64,000 bases of DNA from Rhodococcus sp. IEGM 1409 (GTDB lineage: Bacteria > Actinomycetota > Actinomycetes > Mycobacteriales > Mycobacteriaceae). Positions 34,230 to 43,955 of this stretch are shown piece by piece (the stretch's first letter is position 1; each line of letters begins with the position of its first letter). The stretch spans positions 259,891 to 323,890 of the forward strand of contig NZ_JASHKN010000007.1 in the NCBI RefSeq assembly GCF_030056735.1, in the 5' to 3' direction. The position numbers and the translations under genes were made by a program. The notes beneath the pieces were generated by a model. That model was given only the letters and a program-made list of their open reading frames with translations, had not been told where the DNA came from and made no database searches.

Positions 34230-35582
34230 ATGAGCGCCGAGAACACCACCGAGAACACCCACCGCCAGCCGTCACGCCTCGGTCGACGGTTGGCGGTGAG
34301 TGGTGTGGCGGCGATAGTCGCAGCTGCGGTCGCGGGGATCGGCTTCGTGATCTTCGCGGGCGGTGGTGCTGACAATTCGCGCACCGTCGCGATCGTGAAC
34401 GCCGATGCCGGAACCACGCTCGACGGCAAGGAACTTCGGGCGGGTGACACGCTGGTCGACACCCTGGGCAAGAATGAAGATTTCGACTTCCAAGTGGTCG
34501 ACAGCCCGGACGGCAACTACTTCGCGACGTTGACGGTGCCGGAAGACTTCAGTGAATCCGTTGCGTCGATGTTCGGCACGGATCCCCGCCAGGCGAGTGT
34601 CGAGCTGGCGGTGAAGGGCTCGGATCCGGAGAGGTCGACCGAACTGACTCGGGCGGTCTCGGCGCAGGTCGGCGCCGACGGAATCAAGGGTTTGTTGGCT
34701 CAGACATCGGCCGCCAGACGCTCGATCGATCAAAACCTCACCACCGCACAGATTCTGGTCGCCGGAACCAACGAGGCCGTAAAGTCCATCGATCAGGTGA
34801 AGGCAGGCGCCGGCACACTGCTGCCGTATCTCGAGACCGCACGGTCCGGGGCGTTGGAGCTGATGAGCGTGGCGGAACAGGTATCCGGTGTTGTCGATCA
34901 GGCGTCGGGATCGGCGGAAGAGTTGGCCACGCGCGCTGATTCGCTGGGCTTGACGCTGGGGGAGGCGTCCTCCTCGACCGCGGAATTGAAGGCACGAATC
35001 GACACGTTGCAGACTGCGTTGAACGGCCTCCCGATCCCGCCTGACGTGACAGCGCAACTGGCCGGTGTGAGTTCGGATCTCGGTGCGCTGAATGCGCAAT
35101 TGGGCACCGTTCCGGCGCTGTTGGGTGGTTCGGTCGGACCCGATACGGAACTCGGTGATCTAGTCCGCACCGCCGTCGGGCAGCTGCAAGGGGCGAGTGA
35201 TCAACTGAGCAGTGCTGCCGGACAATTGAACGACGGACTCATCCCCATCGCCGATCAGGCGCCGCAGATGCTCGGTGACGTGACCGACCAGATCACCCAG
35301 GGATTCACGACGCTGCAAGGGATCGCCAAGTCATTGGTCACGGGCCTCGACGGCGCAAAATCCGGCATTCCCGCGATGACCACTCCGCAGCAGGTTCAGC
35401 TGACCTCGGTGCTGTCGGATCCGGTGGCCGTGAATCAGACCACCGCGAGCAGCGGTGACTCCGGAACTCGCACACTGGCATTGGTCTTCGGAGCTACGAC
35501 GGTCCTGCTCGGTGGTGCTCTGCTGACACGAACGGCGGCGCCCCTGGTGAGGCGCCGCCGTTCGCAAGAAAAGCGTGACTAG
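34230..35582 (+). CDS. YhgE/Pip-like membrane protein lacking the ABC-2 half
   Basis: 450 aa: an N-terminal helix ([20 protein letters not shown]), a long extracytoplasmic helical region (about 50-410) and one C-terminal helix. The opening [21 protein letters not shown] and the segment [21 protein letters not shown] match the N-terminal half of YhgE/Pip proteins. The usual C-terminal ABC-2 permease part (several helices) is replaced by a single anchor. The middle is rich in coiled-coil-like helices. Function unknown; YhgE proteins include phage receptors and Type VII-linked LcpA-like proteins. Confidence 0.75.
   Translation: MSAENTTENTHRQPSRLGRRLAVSGVAAIVAAAVAGIGFVIFAGGGADNSRTVAIVNADAGTTLDGKELRAGDTLVDTLGKNEDFDFQVVDSPDGNYFATLTVPEDFSESVASMFGTDPRQASVELAVKGSDPERSTELTRAVSAQVGADGIKGLLAQTSAARRSIDQNLTTAQILVAGTNEAVKSIDQVKAGAGTLLPYLETARSGALELMSVAEQVSGVVDQASGSAEELATRADSLGLTLGEASSSTAELKARIDTLQTALNGLPIPPDVTAQLAGVSSDLGALNAQLGTVPALLGGSVGPDTELGDLVRTAVGQLQGASDQLSSAAGQLNDGLIPIADQAPQMLGDVTDQITQGFTTLQGIAKSLVTGLDGAKSGIPAMTTPQQVQLTSVLSDPVAVNQTTASSGDSGTRTLALVFGATTVLLGGALLTRTAAPLVRRRRSQEKRD
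35531..35562. terminator. Terminator hairpin inside the 3' end of the YhgE-like gene
   Basis: AACGGCGGCGCC (35531-35542) and GGCGCCGCCGTT (35551-35562) make a perfect 12-bp stem with an 8-base loop. It lies 17 bases past the sodA stop and within the opposing coding sequence, so it probably serves both converging genes. Confidence 0.65.
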
Positions 35583-36202
35583 ACGATCAGTCCTGCGGTC
35601 TGGGTACGTGCACGGTCGAAGCGAGCCGAGACGTCGTTCCAGTTGACGATGTTCCAGAATGCCTTGACGTAGTCGCCCTTGACGTTCTGGTAGTCGAGGT
35701 AGAAGGCGTGCTCCCACATGTCGAGGAGCAGCAGCGGCGTGAGGCCGATGGAGATGTTGCCCTGCTGATCGTAGAGCTGGACGATGATCAGACGCTGTCC
35801 GATCGAGTCCCACGCGAGGATGGACCAGCCGGAGCCCTGGATGGCGTTGGCATTCGCGGAGAAGTGAGCGCGGAAGAGATCGAACGAACCGAAGTTGTCG
35901 TCGATCGCTGCGGCGAGTTCGCCTTCGGGCTTGTCGCCACCGTCAGCGCTGAGGTTGTTCCAGAAAACGGTGTGGTTGGTGTGGCCACCGAGGTGGAACG
36001 CCAGGTTCTTCTCGAGCAGGTTGGCCTGCGCTGCGATGGTGTCGTTCTCACGAGCCTCGGCCAGCTTCTCGAGTGCAGCGTTGGCACCTGCGACGTAGGC
36101 CGCATGATGCTTGTCGTGGTGCAGCTCCATGATCTTGCCCGAGATGTGCGGCTCGAGGGCTGCATAGTCGTAGGGGAGTTCCGGCAACGTGTAAACAGAC
36201 AC
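35579..36202 (-). CDS. sodA: Superoxide dismutase (Fe/Mn type)
   Basis: 207 aa from GTG 36202, with AAGAAGGGA seven bases upstream. The four metal ligands are in place: His in [13 protein letters not shown], His in [12 protein letters not shown], and Asp and His in [13 protein letters not shown]. Size and sequence match the actinobacterial SodA (Fe or Mn). There is no signal peptide. Which metal is used cannot be fixed from sequence alone. A GTGACGTCAC palindrome at 36269-36278 lies in its upstream region. Confidence 0.96.
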   Translation of the reverse strand: MSVYTLPELPYDYAALEPHISGKIMELHHDKHHAAYVAGANAALEKLAEARENDTIAAQANLLEKNLAFHLGGHTNHTVFWNNLSADGGDKPEGELAAAIDDNFGSFDLFRAHFSANANAIQGSGWSILAWDSIGQRLIIVQLYDQQGNISIGLTPLLLLDMWEHAFYLDYQNVKGDYVKAFWNIVNWNDVSARFDRARTQTAGLIV

Positions 36203-36372
36203 GAGGGTCCCTTCTTTGCGGGCTGGTGAGCCCTGGTGCTTTAGAGTGCGTCGATCACCGGTCACGGCGTGACGTCACTCGCGTATGTGCAAATCATTGT
36301 TCGGGTTTCCACCCAATAACATTCGTACACCGTCCGCAACAGTCCGGCTCAGGTAGTAATCACCAAAGAATA

Positions 36373-36418
36373 AAGTTCGGGACACCGAACTTGGTCGTAT
36401 CTAAGGGCAAGCTAATAT
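36373..36418 (+). promoter_or_regulatory. Promoter of the acyltransferase gene with inverted repeat at the -35
   Basis: TTGGTC (36391-36396), 16 bases, TAATAT (36413-36418) forms a good promoter 45 bases before the ATG. A perfect repeat AAGTTCGG-GACA-CCGAACTT (36373-36392) ends in the -35, where a bound repressor would block transcription. Confidence 0.5.
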
Positions 36419-36462
36419 GCGCAAATTCGTCGTAAAGGTGAACGGAACCTTAAACTTGCGCG

Positions 36463-37641
36463 ATGCCCGCACCAGTTTTCCTCCCGGAATCACCAGAGGC
36501 GGCCGCGCCTCGGGTGAATCTTCCGGGCGCTGACCTGCTGCGAGCCCTGGCGGTTGCCGCCGTGATCTACTCCCACATCTCTTTTTACGTCATCGACGAT
36601 CTCGGCTCGGGTTGGTGGGTGATCGACGTCGTGTACGGCGTTTTGATCGAGCCGGCCGAACTCAACCAGCACCTCTCTTTTGTCGGCGTCGCAGTATTCA
36701 TGATGCTTACCGGCGCTTTGGTGACGCGGTCCGCGATTCGCGACCGCCCCGGAAAGTTCTTGACCAACCGATTCAGTCGACTGCTGCCCGCATTCTGGGT
36801 GGCAACCGCGATTGCCATTCTTCTGGTCCGCCTCGGAATCAACGGAATGTTCAGCGGTCAGGAAGGTATTTCCGATACCGAAGCGTTGATGAGCTTTTTT
36901 CTCGGCGGATTCTTTCTCAAGCCCGAGGTAGCAGTTCTCGGAGTGACCTGGACGCTCACAGTCCAATTCCTCTTCTATCTCGCGTGCGTCGGGGCTCGTC
37001 CGATACTGCGGCTGCGCCCGATCGTCATGCCGCTCGCCGGTGGTGCGCTGTGCTCACTGGTTCTGCTCTACAACGTCTACGCGCCGCTGCCGTACACCGT
37101 GCCGATGCTGTCCAAGATCGCAGCGACGTTGCCGGCCGTCTTCCTCGGCCAGATCATGTACCTCGCGTGGGCGAAGCTCGCTCCCGGCCGCTGGCTGATC
37201 GCGGCCGTCCTCGTCCAGATGCACGTCATCATCGTGGCGACCCAGTTCCGCGTGTACTGGGCCGGCGAGCACTACCTGTGGACCATTTCGGTAGTCGCCG
37301 CAGTGGTTGTCCTCATCGGCCGTTACGACGGCGTCCCGACGCGCTGGTCGGTCGTGAAGTGGCTCTCGACGCGTAGTTACGTCATCTATCTCGTGCACAC
37401 CCTGATCTTGTACCGCGTCGTCGAGAACACCGTTTTGTACGTGGGGCCGACGCTGGCTTTCGCTCTGTTCCTTCTCCTCACGGCTGCGATAGCAGAAGTC
37501 GGCTACCGCTGGGTGGAGCTGCCCGGTGCCCGCGCGGCCACGGCGTGGCGAAACAGCCGCTCGCGCGTAGCATCGAAGCATGAGCTGGTACGACGACATT
37601 CTGGGACGAGCGTCCGCAAAATCCACGCTGATCGCGCCTGA
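36463..37641 (+). CDS. Acyltransferase-3 family membrane protein
   Basis: 392 aa from ATG 36463, about ten helices. The opening [19 protein letters not shown] and the [16 protein letters not shown] segment are typical of the acyltransferase-3 (OafA/NodX/ExoZ) family, which moves acyl groups to carbohydrates at the membrane. No SGNH domain is attached. Its C-terminus overlaps msrA by 62 bp in another frame, which is unusual, so the last 20 residues may not be conserved. Confidence 0.85.
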   Translation: MPAPVFLPESPEAAAPRVNLPGADLLRALAVAAVIYSHISFYVIDDLGSGWWVIDVVYGVLIEPAELNQHLSFVGVAVFMMLTGALVTRSAIRDRPGKFLTNRFSRLLPAFWVATAIAILLVRLGINGMFSGQEGISDTEALMSFFLGGFFLKPEVAVLGVTWTLTVQFLFYLACVGARPILRLRPIVMPLAGGALCSLVLLYNVYAPLPYTVPMLSKIAATLPAVFLGQIMYLAWAKLAPGRWLIAAVLVQMHVIIVATQFRVYWAGEHYLWTISVVAAVVVLIGRYDGVPTRWSVVKWLSTRSYVIYLVHTLILYRVVENTVLYVGPTLAFALFLLLTAAIAEVGYRWVELPGARAATAWRNSRSRVASKHELVRRHSGTSVRKIHADRA

Positions 37642-38293
37642 GGACGCCCTCCCCGGGCGAGAGCAGAAAATGCCGGTACCTACCGCGCACTACGTCAACG
37701 GGCATCCGTTGACGCCGCCGTTTCCGGCCGAAATGCAGACCGTCGTCGTCGGTATGGGTTGTTTCTGGGGTGCCGAGAAGGAGTTCTGGCAGCTTCCCGG
37801 TGTGTACACGACCGCTGCGGGATACGCGGGCGGCTTCACTCCCAATCCGACGTACGAAGAGACGTGCTCCGGACGTACCGGTCACACCGAAGTGGTGCTG
37901 GTGGTCTTCGATCCCGCAGTGATCTCCTACGAGCAGATCCTGGCTCACTTCTGGGAGAACCACGATCCGACGCAGGGGATGCGTCAGGGCAACGACCAGG
38001 GCTCGCAGTACCGTTCGGCTCTCTTCACGACGTCCGCGCAGCAGGAAGAAATCGCTCACGCGTCGGCCGTCGCTTTCGGTGAAAGGCTTGCCGAAGCGGG
38101 ATACGGCGCGATCACCACCGAAATCGGTCCGCTGCGTGACTTCTTCTATGCGGAGGATTACCACCAGCAGTATTTGGCGAAGAATCCCGGCGGTTACTGC
38201 CCGGTGCATGCCACGGGCGTCAGTTGCCCGGTGGGATTGCTCCGTCAGGATCAGGTTCCGGCGCAGACGGATATCCTTCCGCCGAGCGAATAA
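37580..38293 (+). CDS. msrA: Peptide methionine-(S)-S-oxide reductase
   Basis: 237 aa from ATG 37580. The active site is [13 protein letters not shown], followed by [21 protein letters not shown] and [12 protein letters not shown], all standard for MsrA. A resolving cysteine is likely the one in [12 protein letters not shown]. The N-terminal extension of about 50 residues occurs in actinobacterial MsrA. It repairs oxidised methionine with thioredoxin. Together with the nearby sodA it forms an oxidative-stress group. Confidence 0.95.
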   Translation: MSWYDDILGRASAKSTLIAPEDALPGREQKMPVPTAHYVNGHPLTPPFPAEMQTVVVGMGCFWGAEKEFWQLPGVYTTAAGYAGGFTPNPTYEETCSGRTGHTEVVLVVFDPAVISYEQILAHFWENHDPTQGMRQGNDQGSQYRSALFTTSAQQEEIAHASAVAFGERLAEAGYGAITTEIGPLRDFFYAEDYHQQYLAKNPGGYCPVHATGVSCPVGLLRQDQVPAQTDILPPSE

Positions 38294-38406
38294 CTGGGAA
38301 CAGGTGTTGGAGGACACATGTGATTCAGCTCGTTAACACTTGCAACTAGATCGAAACAAAGGGAATCTCGAAGTAAGAGTGTGTCGTCGAGAGAACTGAG
38401 TTCACA

Positions 38407-39003
38407 ATGTCAGGTAGTACGCGAGGAACTGCGTCGCTGCTTCGACGCACCATTCACGTAGGCCACGATCCGATGGTTCGCCGCAGTGATCGGATCGAAG
38501 GGTTCATGTCCTTCGGTCTGATCATCTTCGCGATTCTGCTGCTGCCTCTCGCAGTGTGGGCCGGCGCCGCGACGGCTTCGAGTCAGAACGCACTGATCGC
38601 CGAACAATCCTCGGAACTGCACAGCATTTCGGCGACGACAACGGCAGATTCGACGCAGACCACCGTCTCCAACGCCGATTACATTGCGCCGACGACGGAA
38701 ATGGCGAGCGCGCAATGGAACTGGAACGGTCAGGTTCACACGGGCGACATCACCGTCGATTCCGCGACGCCTGCCGGCACCGAGGTCGACATCTACGTCA
38801 ACGATCAAGGTGACAAGACCGTAGCCCCGATCACTCAGAGCGCTGCCGACGTCGCAGCCGTGGTGACCGGGGTTTTCACCTGGTTCAGCGTGATGTCCTT
38901 GCTGGTCATCGCATTCATGCTGGTGCGGGTCTTTCTCGACCGTTCCCGCTCGGCCCAGTGGGACCGGGACCTACGCGCGTTCCTCGACGCGAACGCGCTG
39001 TAG
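38407..39003 (+). CDS. Rv1733c-like two-helix membrane protein
   Basis: 198 aa from ATG 38407. Two helices (SFGLIIFAILLLPLAVWAGA near residue 35 and VVTGVFTWFSVMSLLVIAFM near 155) enclose an extracytoplasmic domain. The layout and the LRRTIHVGHDPMVRRSDRIE start match the Rv1733c family of mycolata. In M. tuberculosis that gene is dormancy-induced; I see no DosR-type box here. Function unknown. Confidence 0.75.
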   Translation: MSGSTRGTASLLRRTIHVGHDPMVRRSDRIEGFMSFGLIIFAILLLPLAVWAGAATASSQNALIAEQSSELHSISATTTADSTQTTVSNADYIAPTTEMASAQWNWNGQVHTGDITVDSATPAGTEVDIYVNDQGDKTVAPITQSAADVAAVVTGVFTWFSVMSLLVIAFMLVRVFLDRSRSAQWDRDLRAFLDANAL

Positions 39004-39033
39004 ACCCCAGCCCTTTCTCACTGCCGCCATTCT

Positions 39034-39963
39034 TCACCGCAGCTCGGGCATGACCTCGCTTGCGACGAGTTCGAGATGATCCAGATCGGCGAGATCGAGA
39101 GTCTGCAGATACACGCGCTGTGAACCGGCTTCGGCGAACATTCCGATCTTGTCGACCAGTTCCGAAGGCGTTCCGGCCAGACCGTTCTCACGTAGCTCGT
39201 CGACGTCTCGTCCGATGGCCTCGGCGCGCTTCTTGATCTCCGCCTCGTCGCGGCCGCAGCAGAGAACAAGAGCGTTGGAGTACACCAATTCGTTCGGATC
39301 CCGCTCGATGTCGACGCAAGCCTGACGAACCCGCGCAAAGATGTCCTTCGTCTCCTCGAGGGACTTGAACGGGATGTTGAACTCGTTCGCGAACCGAGCG
39401 GCGAGTGCCGGAGTCTTCTTCTTGCCCGTGCCACCGATCAGGATCGGCGGACCGTCGACCTGGTGCGGCTTGGGAAGCGCGGGAGAGTTCTTGATCTGCA
39501 CGTGCTTACCGTCGTAGTCGAACGTGTCGCCCACCGGCGTACGCCACAGACCGGTCACGACATCGAGAGTTTCCTCGAGCAGTTCGAAGCGATCCTTGAG
39601 CGCCGGGAACGGAATGCCGTACGCCTGGTGCTCTTCCTCGTACCAACCGGCACCGATGCCGAGGTCTACGCGGCCACCACTCATCTGATCGACCTGCGCG
39701 ACCGAGATGGCCAGCGGGCCGGCATGACGGAACGTAGCCGACGTCACGAGGGTGCCGAGGCGGATGGTGGATGTTTCACGGGCGATCCCGGCGAGCGTGA
39801 TCCACGCATCGGTAGGTCCGGGAAGGCCGTCGGAATTCATGGCGAGATAGTGGTCCGAGCGGAAAAATGCGCCGTAGCCGAGTTTTTCGGCGGTCTGGGC
39901 AACAGTCAGTAGTTGTTCGTAGGTAGCGCCCTGCTGGGGTTCGGTGAATATACGCAGCTCCAT
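39034..39963 (-). CDS. LLM-class F420-dependent oxidoreductase
   Basis: 309 aa from ATG 39963, with AGAGTAGAAG upstream. It has the luciferase-like barrel: SDHYLAMNSD, GTLVTSATFRHAGPLAISVA, VDLGIGAGWYEEEHQAYGIP and ILIGGTGKKKTPALAARFAN. These are signatures of F420-dependent reductases of actinobacteria. The substrate is unknown. It lies 16 bp after the polytopic membrane protein gene and is probably cotranscribed. Confidence 0.88.
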   Translation of the reverse strand: MELRIFTEPQQGATYEQLLTVAQTAEKLGYGAFFRSDHYLAMNSDGLPGPTDAWITLAGIARETSTIRLGTLVTSATFRHAGPLAISVAQVDQMSGGRVDLGIGAGWYEEEHQAYGIPFPALKDRFELLEETLDVVTGLWRTPVGDTFDYDGKHVQIKNSPALPKPHQVDGPPILIGGTGKKKTPALAARFANEFNIPFKSLEETKDIFARVRQACVDIERDPNELVYSNALVLCCGRDEAEIKKRAEAIGRDVDELRENGLAGTPSELVDKIGMFAEAGSQRVYLQTLDLADLDHLELVASEVMPELR

Positions 39964-39979
39964 GGCTTCTACTCTGCCA

Positions 39980-41773
39980 CTATTTTGCGGAGGTCGGGAC
40001 GACGGCACCGACTTGTCCACCGCCGAAACACAGGGTCAGGTCCGGCGTTGTCGGCGTGATTTTCACACTGTTTCCGTGGCCGACCAGGCGTACGAACGCT
40101 GAGTGCAAACCCTGCGTCACGGGTACTGATACGGCGTCGCCGGACTCCAACGCAACGTCGATCGTTCCGTCGGTGCTCGCGAGGTAATTGAGCTGAACCG
40201 TCCATTCCCAGCCGGTTAGGGGGCCGTCGAGTGGTAGCTCGGTCGGACCTTCGGCGCGAGTGTCGCAGTTCGATGTCCCCTCGGGAATCCTTCTCGTCCA
40301 GGTCACTTCGGCATCGACAATCTGTCCGCTGTCATCGATCGTGAGCAGAATCGGAGTGCTGGTAGAGAATTCGGGTCGATCAGGCAGCGGCGCGAGAACA
40401 TTGCTTGCCAAATTGTTCGGAAAGGCGACGGGAAGAAGTACCTGGATCGCGACGGGTTGCTCGAGCAGTGAAGCGTCCTGATTCTGGGACAACGACATTC
40501 GTGCGTTGGCGAGGTAGTCGCGAGTCGGGTTTTCGCGCCAGATGTCGACGAACGTGACAGTCGAGACGAGCGAACTGACAACGAAGAGCACTGACAGTCC
40601 GGCGGCGACTGCGACGGGCATGCGGGCCGGACGTCGCCGAGGTGCGGCGAGAATCAGGGTGGCGGCGAGGGCGAACACCGTTGCCGAATCCGTGAAGTAA
40701 CGCAAGGTCTGCGCCAACTCGTAGGTGGTGTCGGCGTCGGATCGGGTAGCGGTCATCGCCACGACGGAGGCCAGGAAGTACAGCGCCGCGCCGGCCCAGA
40801 TCCAGGCAGCGCCACGTCTGGCACGCACTGTCATCACGACCGTCGTCAGTAATGCGGCCCAGGCCGCGACCACCAATACCGTCGGTGGGTCGGCCCATGC
40901 GGGGCTGGGGATCCACCGCTCCCAGCGCCAGGGGCCGCCGAGAAGAGTGGGAAGCATCCCCAAGGACGTGCCGTGATGCAGCAGTTCGGTGGACATGGAA
41001 CGGCCGTAGCCGGTGACCGGAGACTCGACGGTGGTCAGGTACACCGGGATCCAGATGGCGAGGACAGCGGCGCCGGCCGTCCACAGGAGCCGGCACTTCG
41101 TGATCGCACTCCGGACCGGCGTTTCCTCGCCTTGCGTCCGCAAGTACAGCACCAGAAAAGCGAGGGCCACGAACGGAACGAGCACCGCCTTCTCGAAGAA
41201 CAGCAGAGAGACGACAAAAACCGCGGTGCCCGAGAACACGTAGCGCACATGCCCGGTGCGGTACAGCTTGATTGCGTCCCCGCACACCCAGGCAAGTGCG
41301 ATCTGTAGTGGCAAAGCATTGAGCGCGGCCGCCCACCACGAGAACGCCGGAAGTGTCAGCGGGACGAACAGATACAGGATCAGCGGAATCAACAGCGCCG
41401 GTCGCCACCCGAGGACCAACCGAAGAGTGCGGAGAAGCGCCAACGACGCCACGGCCTGACCGATGACGAGCAGTGTCGCCGACAGCGCCCAGTTGTACGG
41501 CGCGATGCGGGTGATCAACCCGGTGAAGAAGAAGGCCGCGGGCATGAAGTGACCGTCATGGTCGTAGAGCAGGAGTTCGCGCGAGAGGAGGGGGAAGCGT
41601 GCGCCCCGGCCCATCAGGATGAGGTCGTCCCAGTAGAAGTAGTTGCTCGCGGCAATCCAGGCGCGAATGACGAGCTGACATCCGATCAACACGAACGCGA
41701 GCTGCGTGACCCGTTTAGGGGTGAACGTCAGGGTTGGCTCGGGCTGTGGAGAAGTCATCGACGGAGAAGTCAT
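39980..41773 (-). CDS. Polytopic membrane protein, GT-C-like
   Basis: 597 aa from ATG 41773, with about eleven helices in the first 420 residues and an extracytoplasmic beta-rich C-terminus. An acidic motif after helix 1 (NYFYWDDLILMGRG) resembles the first-loop Asp motif of GT-C polyprenyl-phosphate glycosyltransferases, but I cannot name the family. A second ATG at 41758 is in frame, both starts lying in an exact 15-bp tandem duplication. Role in envelope glycan synthesis is inference. Confidence 0.7.
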   Translation of the reverse strand: MTSPSMTSPQPEPTLTFTPKRVTQLAFVLIGCQLVIRAWIAASNYFYWDDLILMGRGARFPLLSRELLLYDHDGHFMPAAFFFTGLITRIAPYNWALSATLLVIGQAVASLALLRTLRLVLGWRPALLIPLILYLFVPLTLPAFSWWAAALNALPLQIALAWVCGDAIKLYRTGHVRYVFSGTAVFVVSLLFFEKAVLVPFVALAFLVLYLRTQGEETPVRSAITKCRLLWTAGAAVLAIWIPVYLTTVESPVTGYGRSMSTELLHHGTSLGMLPTLLGGPWRWERWIPSPAWADPPTVLVVAAWAALLTTVVMTVRARRGAAWIWAGAALYFLASVVAMTATRSDADTTYELAQTLRYFTDSATVFALAATLILAAPRRRPARMPVAVAAGLSVLFVVSSLVSTVTFVDIWRENPTRDYLANARMSLSQNQDASLLEQPVAIQVLLPVAFPNNLASNVLAPLPDRPEFSTSTPILLTIDDSGQIVDAEVTWTRRIPEGTSNCDTRAEGPTELPLDGPLTGWEWTVQLNYLASTDGTIDVALESGDAVSVPVTQGLHSAFVRLVGHGNSVKITPTTPDLTLCFGGGQVGAVVPTSAK

Positions 41774-42000
41774 CGACGGTCATGCTTCCAGGTGTGTCAA
41801 AAACCGGCCTTCGACGGAAAAAGGGGATAACGGTCTTTTCTGTCCTTTCGGGAGCAATTTCTGAATGGATTGTGAACTTTGCCGGGATAAATGACGCCGA
41901 CGCCCAAAAGTTCACTGACCTGCGGTGTCAAATTCATCCTCGAGCCTGTGCATTGTTCGCTAACACCTGTCAGCAAATTCTCAGGGTCTTGGCCGTGACC

Positions 42001-42062
42001 TGTGGATAAAGCCCGATTCATTCATCCAGAACTGTGGATAAACCTGTGGAAACTGTGGATAA
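42001..42062. other. DnaA-box cluster in a 417-bp gene-free, AT-richer region
   Basis: The gap 41774-42190 holds no gene. Three perfect DnaA boxes TGTGGATAA (complement TTATCCACA) lie at 42001-42009, 42033-42041 and 42054-42062, with a degenerate TGTGGAAAC at 42045-42053. All point the same way and the spacings are 32, 12 and 9 bases. No dnaA, dnaN, rpmH or gyrB lies nearby, so it is more likely a DnaA-titrating or DnaA-regulated site than oriC. Confidence 0.7.
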
Positions 42063-42190
42063 CTCGAGCTTTTAAGTGGTGGAGGTCACATTATTCGAAC
42101 AATGCAGGTGAAGGCGGTGGAGGTTCGATCACAAATCGGGAGTGAATCCATTTGCTGCCGTTACCGATACGGCGTGACAGAATCGAAGTT

Positions 42191-43183
42191 GTGAGTGTCG
42201 TTCAGGTCTGCGCCCGATGCGCCGCACGCTGGCCCGTCGTCGGTGGCCCGACGCAGAGCAATGGAGTCGGCGGCCCGACGCAGTGGTGCCCCCGCTGCAG
42301 CGGGGTCCTACTCATCCCCACCCGCACCGAGATCTACCAACCGCCGAACCGTCGAGGCTTCCGCTGGATCGCGCGCTCACCGTCCGACCCACGCGGCGTG
42401 GGGGACGCACCAGTCCGTCGTAGCCCCTCCACCCCGCGATACGACGCGGTCCCGCAGTGGGGACTCCAGGACGTCGTCGACACCTCACCGATACCGCCCT
42501 CGCGTGCGGACCGAATGGCGGACCGAGTCGGGCCGTTGCTGACGCTCGCGACGATCCTCTACGGACTGGCGGTGTTCGCCGAACTGGGCAGATACGCGAT
42601 CCTGGTCCGCAACCGCACCAAGCTGATCCCGCAACCGCTGCTCACGGTCTCCGACGCCGCCGTGTACTTCACTCAGTTGGGTGGACTGCTGATCTCGGTC
42701 CTCGCCGCCGTCGCCGCTGTGTGCTGGCTGCTTCGTCGGCGTCGTGAACACTTCGCACGCGCCCGCGAATCCGATCCGCGTACCGCCTCGGAAGTGGTCG
42801 TCGGCTGCGCTGTGCCGATCCTCAACCTCGTGATGCCGGCCGTTTATCTCTTCGAGCTGGTTCGCCGCGATCCGCGCGGAACCCTGCTGGTCAAGATCTG
42901 GTGGGGCTTCTGGGGATTCAGCGCTCTGCTGCTGGTGGTCAACGCGTACTGGCGATCACGCCCGGGTATTCAGGCAATGGCCGACGGGGTCCTGATCAAC
43001 GCGTTCATCGCATTGGTCGCTGCCGTCACCGCGGCGTTGACGCTCATCGTGATCCGACGGATCGAGCGCAAGAGTTGGCGCGGCGAACCCGAATTGGAAA
43101 CCCGGTGGGTGCCGGTGCCGCGCTCGGTGTTGGAAGAGAAGACGGTGCTGGAAGAGGAAGAGAAGGAAACCGCAGCCCTGTGA
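42191..43183 (+). CDS. DUF4328 membrane protein with N-terminal zinc ribbon (Rv3843c-like)
   Basis: 330 aa from GTG 42191. The N-terminus has a zinc ribbon, CARC near residue 6 and CPRC near residue 32. A cytosolic linker and about five helices follow (LLTLATILYGLAVFAELGRY onward), with a charged Glu-rich tail. The Cys spacing contains a small duplication (GGPTQ twice). It precedes the GDPD gene, as Rv3843c precedes glpQ1 in M. tuberculosis. Function unknown. Confidence 0.75.
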   Translation: MSVVQVCARCAARWPVVGGPTQSNGVGGPTQWCPRCSGVLLIPTRTEIYQPPNRRGFRWIARSPSDPRGVGDAPVRRSPSTPRYDAVPQWGLQDVVDTSPIPPSRADRMADRVGPLLTLATILYGLAVFAELGRYAILVRNRTKLIPQPLLTVSDAAVYFTQLGGLLISVLAAVAAVCWLLRRRREHFARARESDPRTASEVVVGCAVPILNLVMPAVYLFELVRRDPRGTLLVKIWWGFWGFSALLLVVNAYWRSRPGIQAMADGVLINAFIALVAAVTAALTLIVIRRIERKSWRGEPELETRWVPVPRSVLEEKTVLEEEEKETAAL

Positions 43184-43944
43184 GCCCAGATCGCCGAGGT
43201 CCACTCGTCGTTGCGCACCGAGGTGCGTCGGCTGCACGGCCGGAGCACACCCTCGCCGCATACGAACTAGCTCTGGAGGAGGGTGCCGACGGGCTCGAAT
43301 GCGACGTCCGGCTCACCCGCGACGGACACCTGGTCTGCGTGCACGACCGCAAGGTCGACCGCACCTCCAGCGGGACGGGGATCGTCAGCGAGATGACTCT
43401 CGATTCGCTGACCGCTCTGGACTACGGGTCGACGAGCGAACCGGCCGAACTGCTGACTCTCTCCGATCTCATCACCCTCGCCCTGGATTTTGCGCGCCCC
43501 GTGAAGCTGTTCGTCGAGACCAAGCACCCCGTGCGGTTCGGCGGCCTGGTCGAAGCCAAACTTCTGGCGGAACTGCACCGCTTCGGGATCGCGTCGCCGC
43601 CGTCTGCCGACCACTCACGCGCAGTGGTCATGTCTTTCTCGGCGAGTGCGGTGTGGAGAGTGCGTCGTTCGGCGCCGCTGCTGCCGACGGTCCTGCTCGG
43701 TGACGCGTCGCGCTACCTCGGCGGCGGTGCGTCGACGGCGGTGGGCGCCACGGCGATCGGGCCGTCGATCAAGGCGCTGCGCGAACATCCCGATCTGGTC
43801 GATCGGGCTGCCGCAGCGGGTCGCGCGACGTACTGCTGGACCGTCGACGACAAGGCGGATGTGGACCTGTGTCGTGAGCTCGGGGTCAGCTGGGTGGCCA
43901 CTAACCATCCCGGGCGCACGAAGCAATGGCTGGGCAGCGTGTAG
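43180..43944 (+). CDS. glpQ1: Glycerophosphodiester phosphodiesterase
   Basis: 254 aa from GTG 43180, overlapping the upstream TGA as GTGA. Catalytic motifs are VVAHRGASAARPEHT (HRG), GLECDVRLTRDGHLVCVHD (ExD...H) and TYCWTVDD. No signal peptide, so it acts inside the cell on glycerophosphodiesters from phospholipid turnover. The symbol follows the position-matched M. tuberculosis glpQ1. Confidence 0.88.
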   Translation: MSPDRRGPLVVAHRGASAARPEHTLAAYELALEEGADGLECDVRLTRDGHLVCVHDRKVDRTSSGTGIVSEMTLDSLTALDYGSTSEPAELLTLSDLITLALDFARPVKLFVETKHPVRFGGLVEAKLLAELHRFGIASPPSADHSRAVVMSFSASAVWRVRRSAPLLPTVLLGDASRYLGGGASTAVGATAIGPSIKALREHPDLVDRAAAAGRATYCWTVDDKADVDLCRELGVSWVATNHPGRTKQWLGSV

Positions 43945-43955
43945 ATTTTGCCCTC

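Noticed and set aside
36401..36419. Possible iron box (CTAAGGGCAAGCTAATATG)
   Set aside because: Only about 11 of 19 positions fit the IdeR consensus and one half is poor; the -10 of a promoter explains the AT-rich part better.
38294..38406. DosR-type dormancy box before the Rv1733c-like gene
   Set aside because: No GGGACT...AGTCCC palindrome was found by eye in the gap.
41715..41915. Short ORF starting MTVDDFSVDDFS on the minus strand
   Set aside because: It reads the 15-bp duplication in another frame and runs into the coding sequence of the polytopic membrane protein.
42001..42062. Chromosomal replication origin
   Set aside because: Only three or four DnaA boxes and no dnaA, dnaN, rpmH or gyrB nearby; an actinobacterial oriC would have many more boxes.
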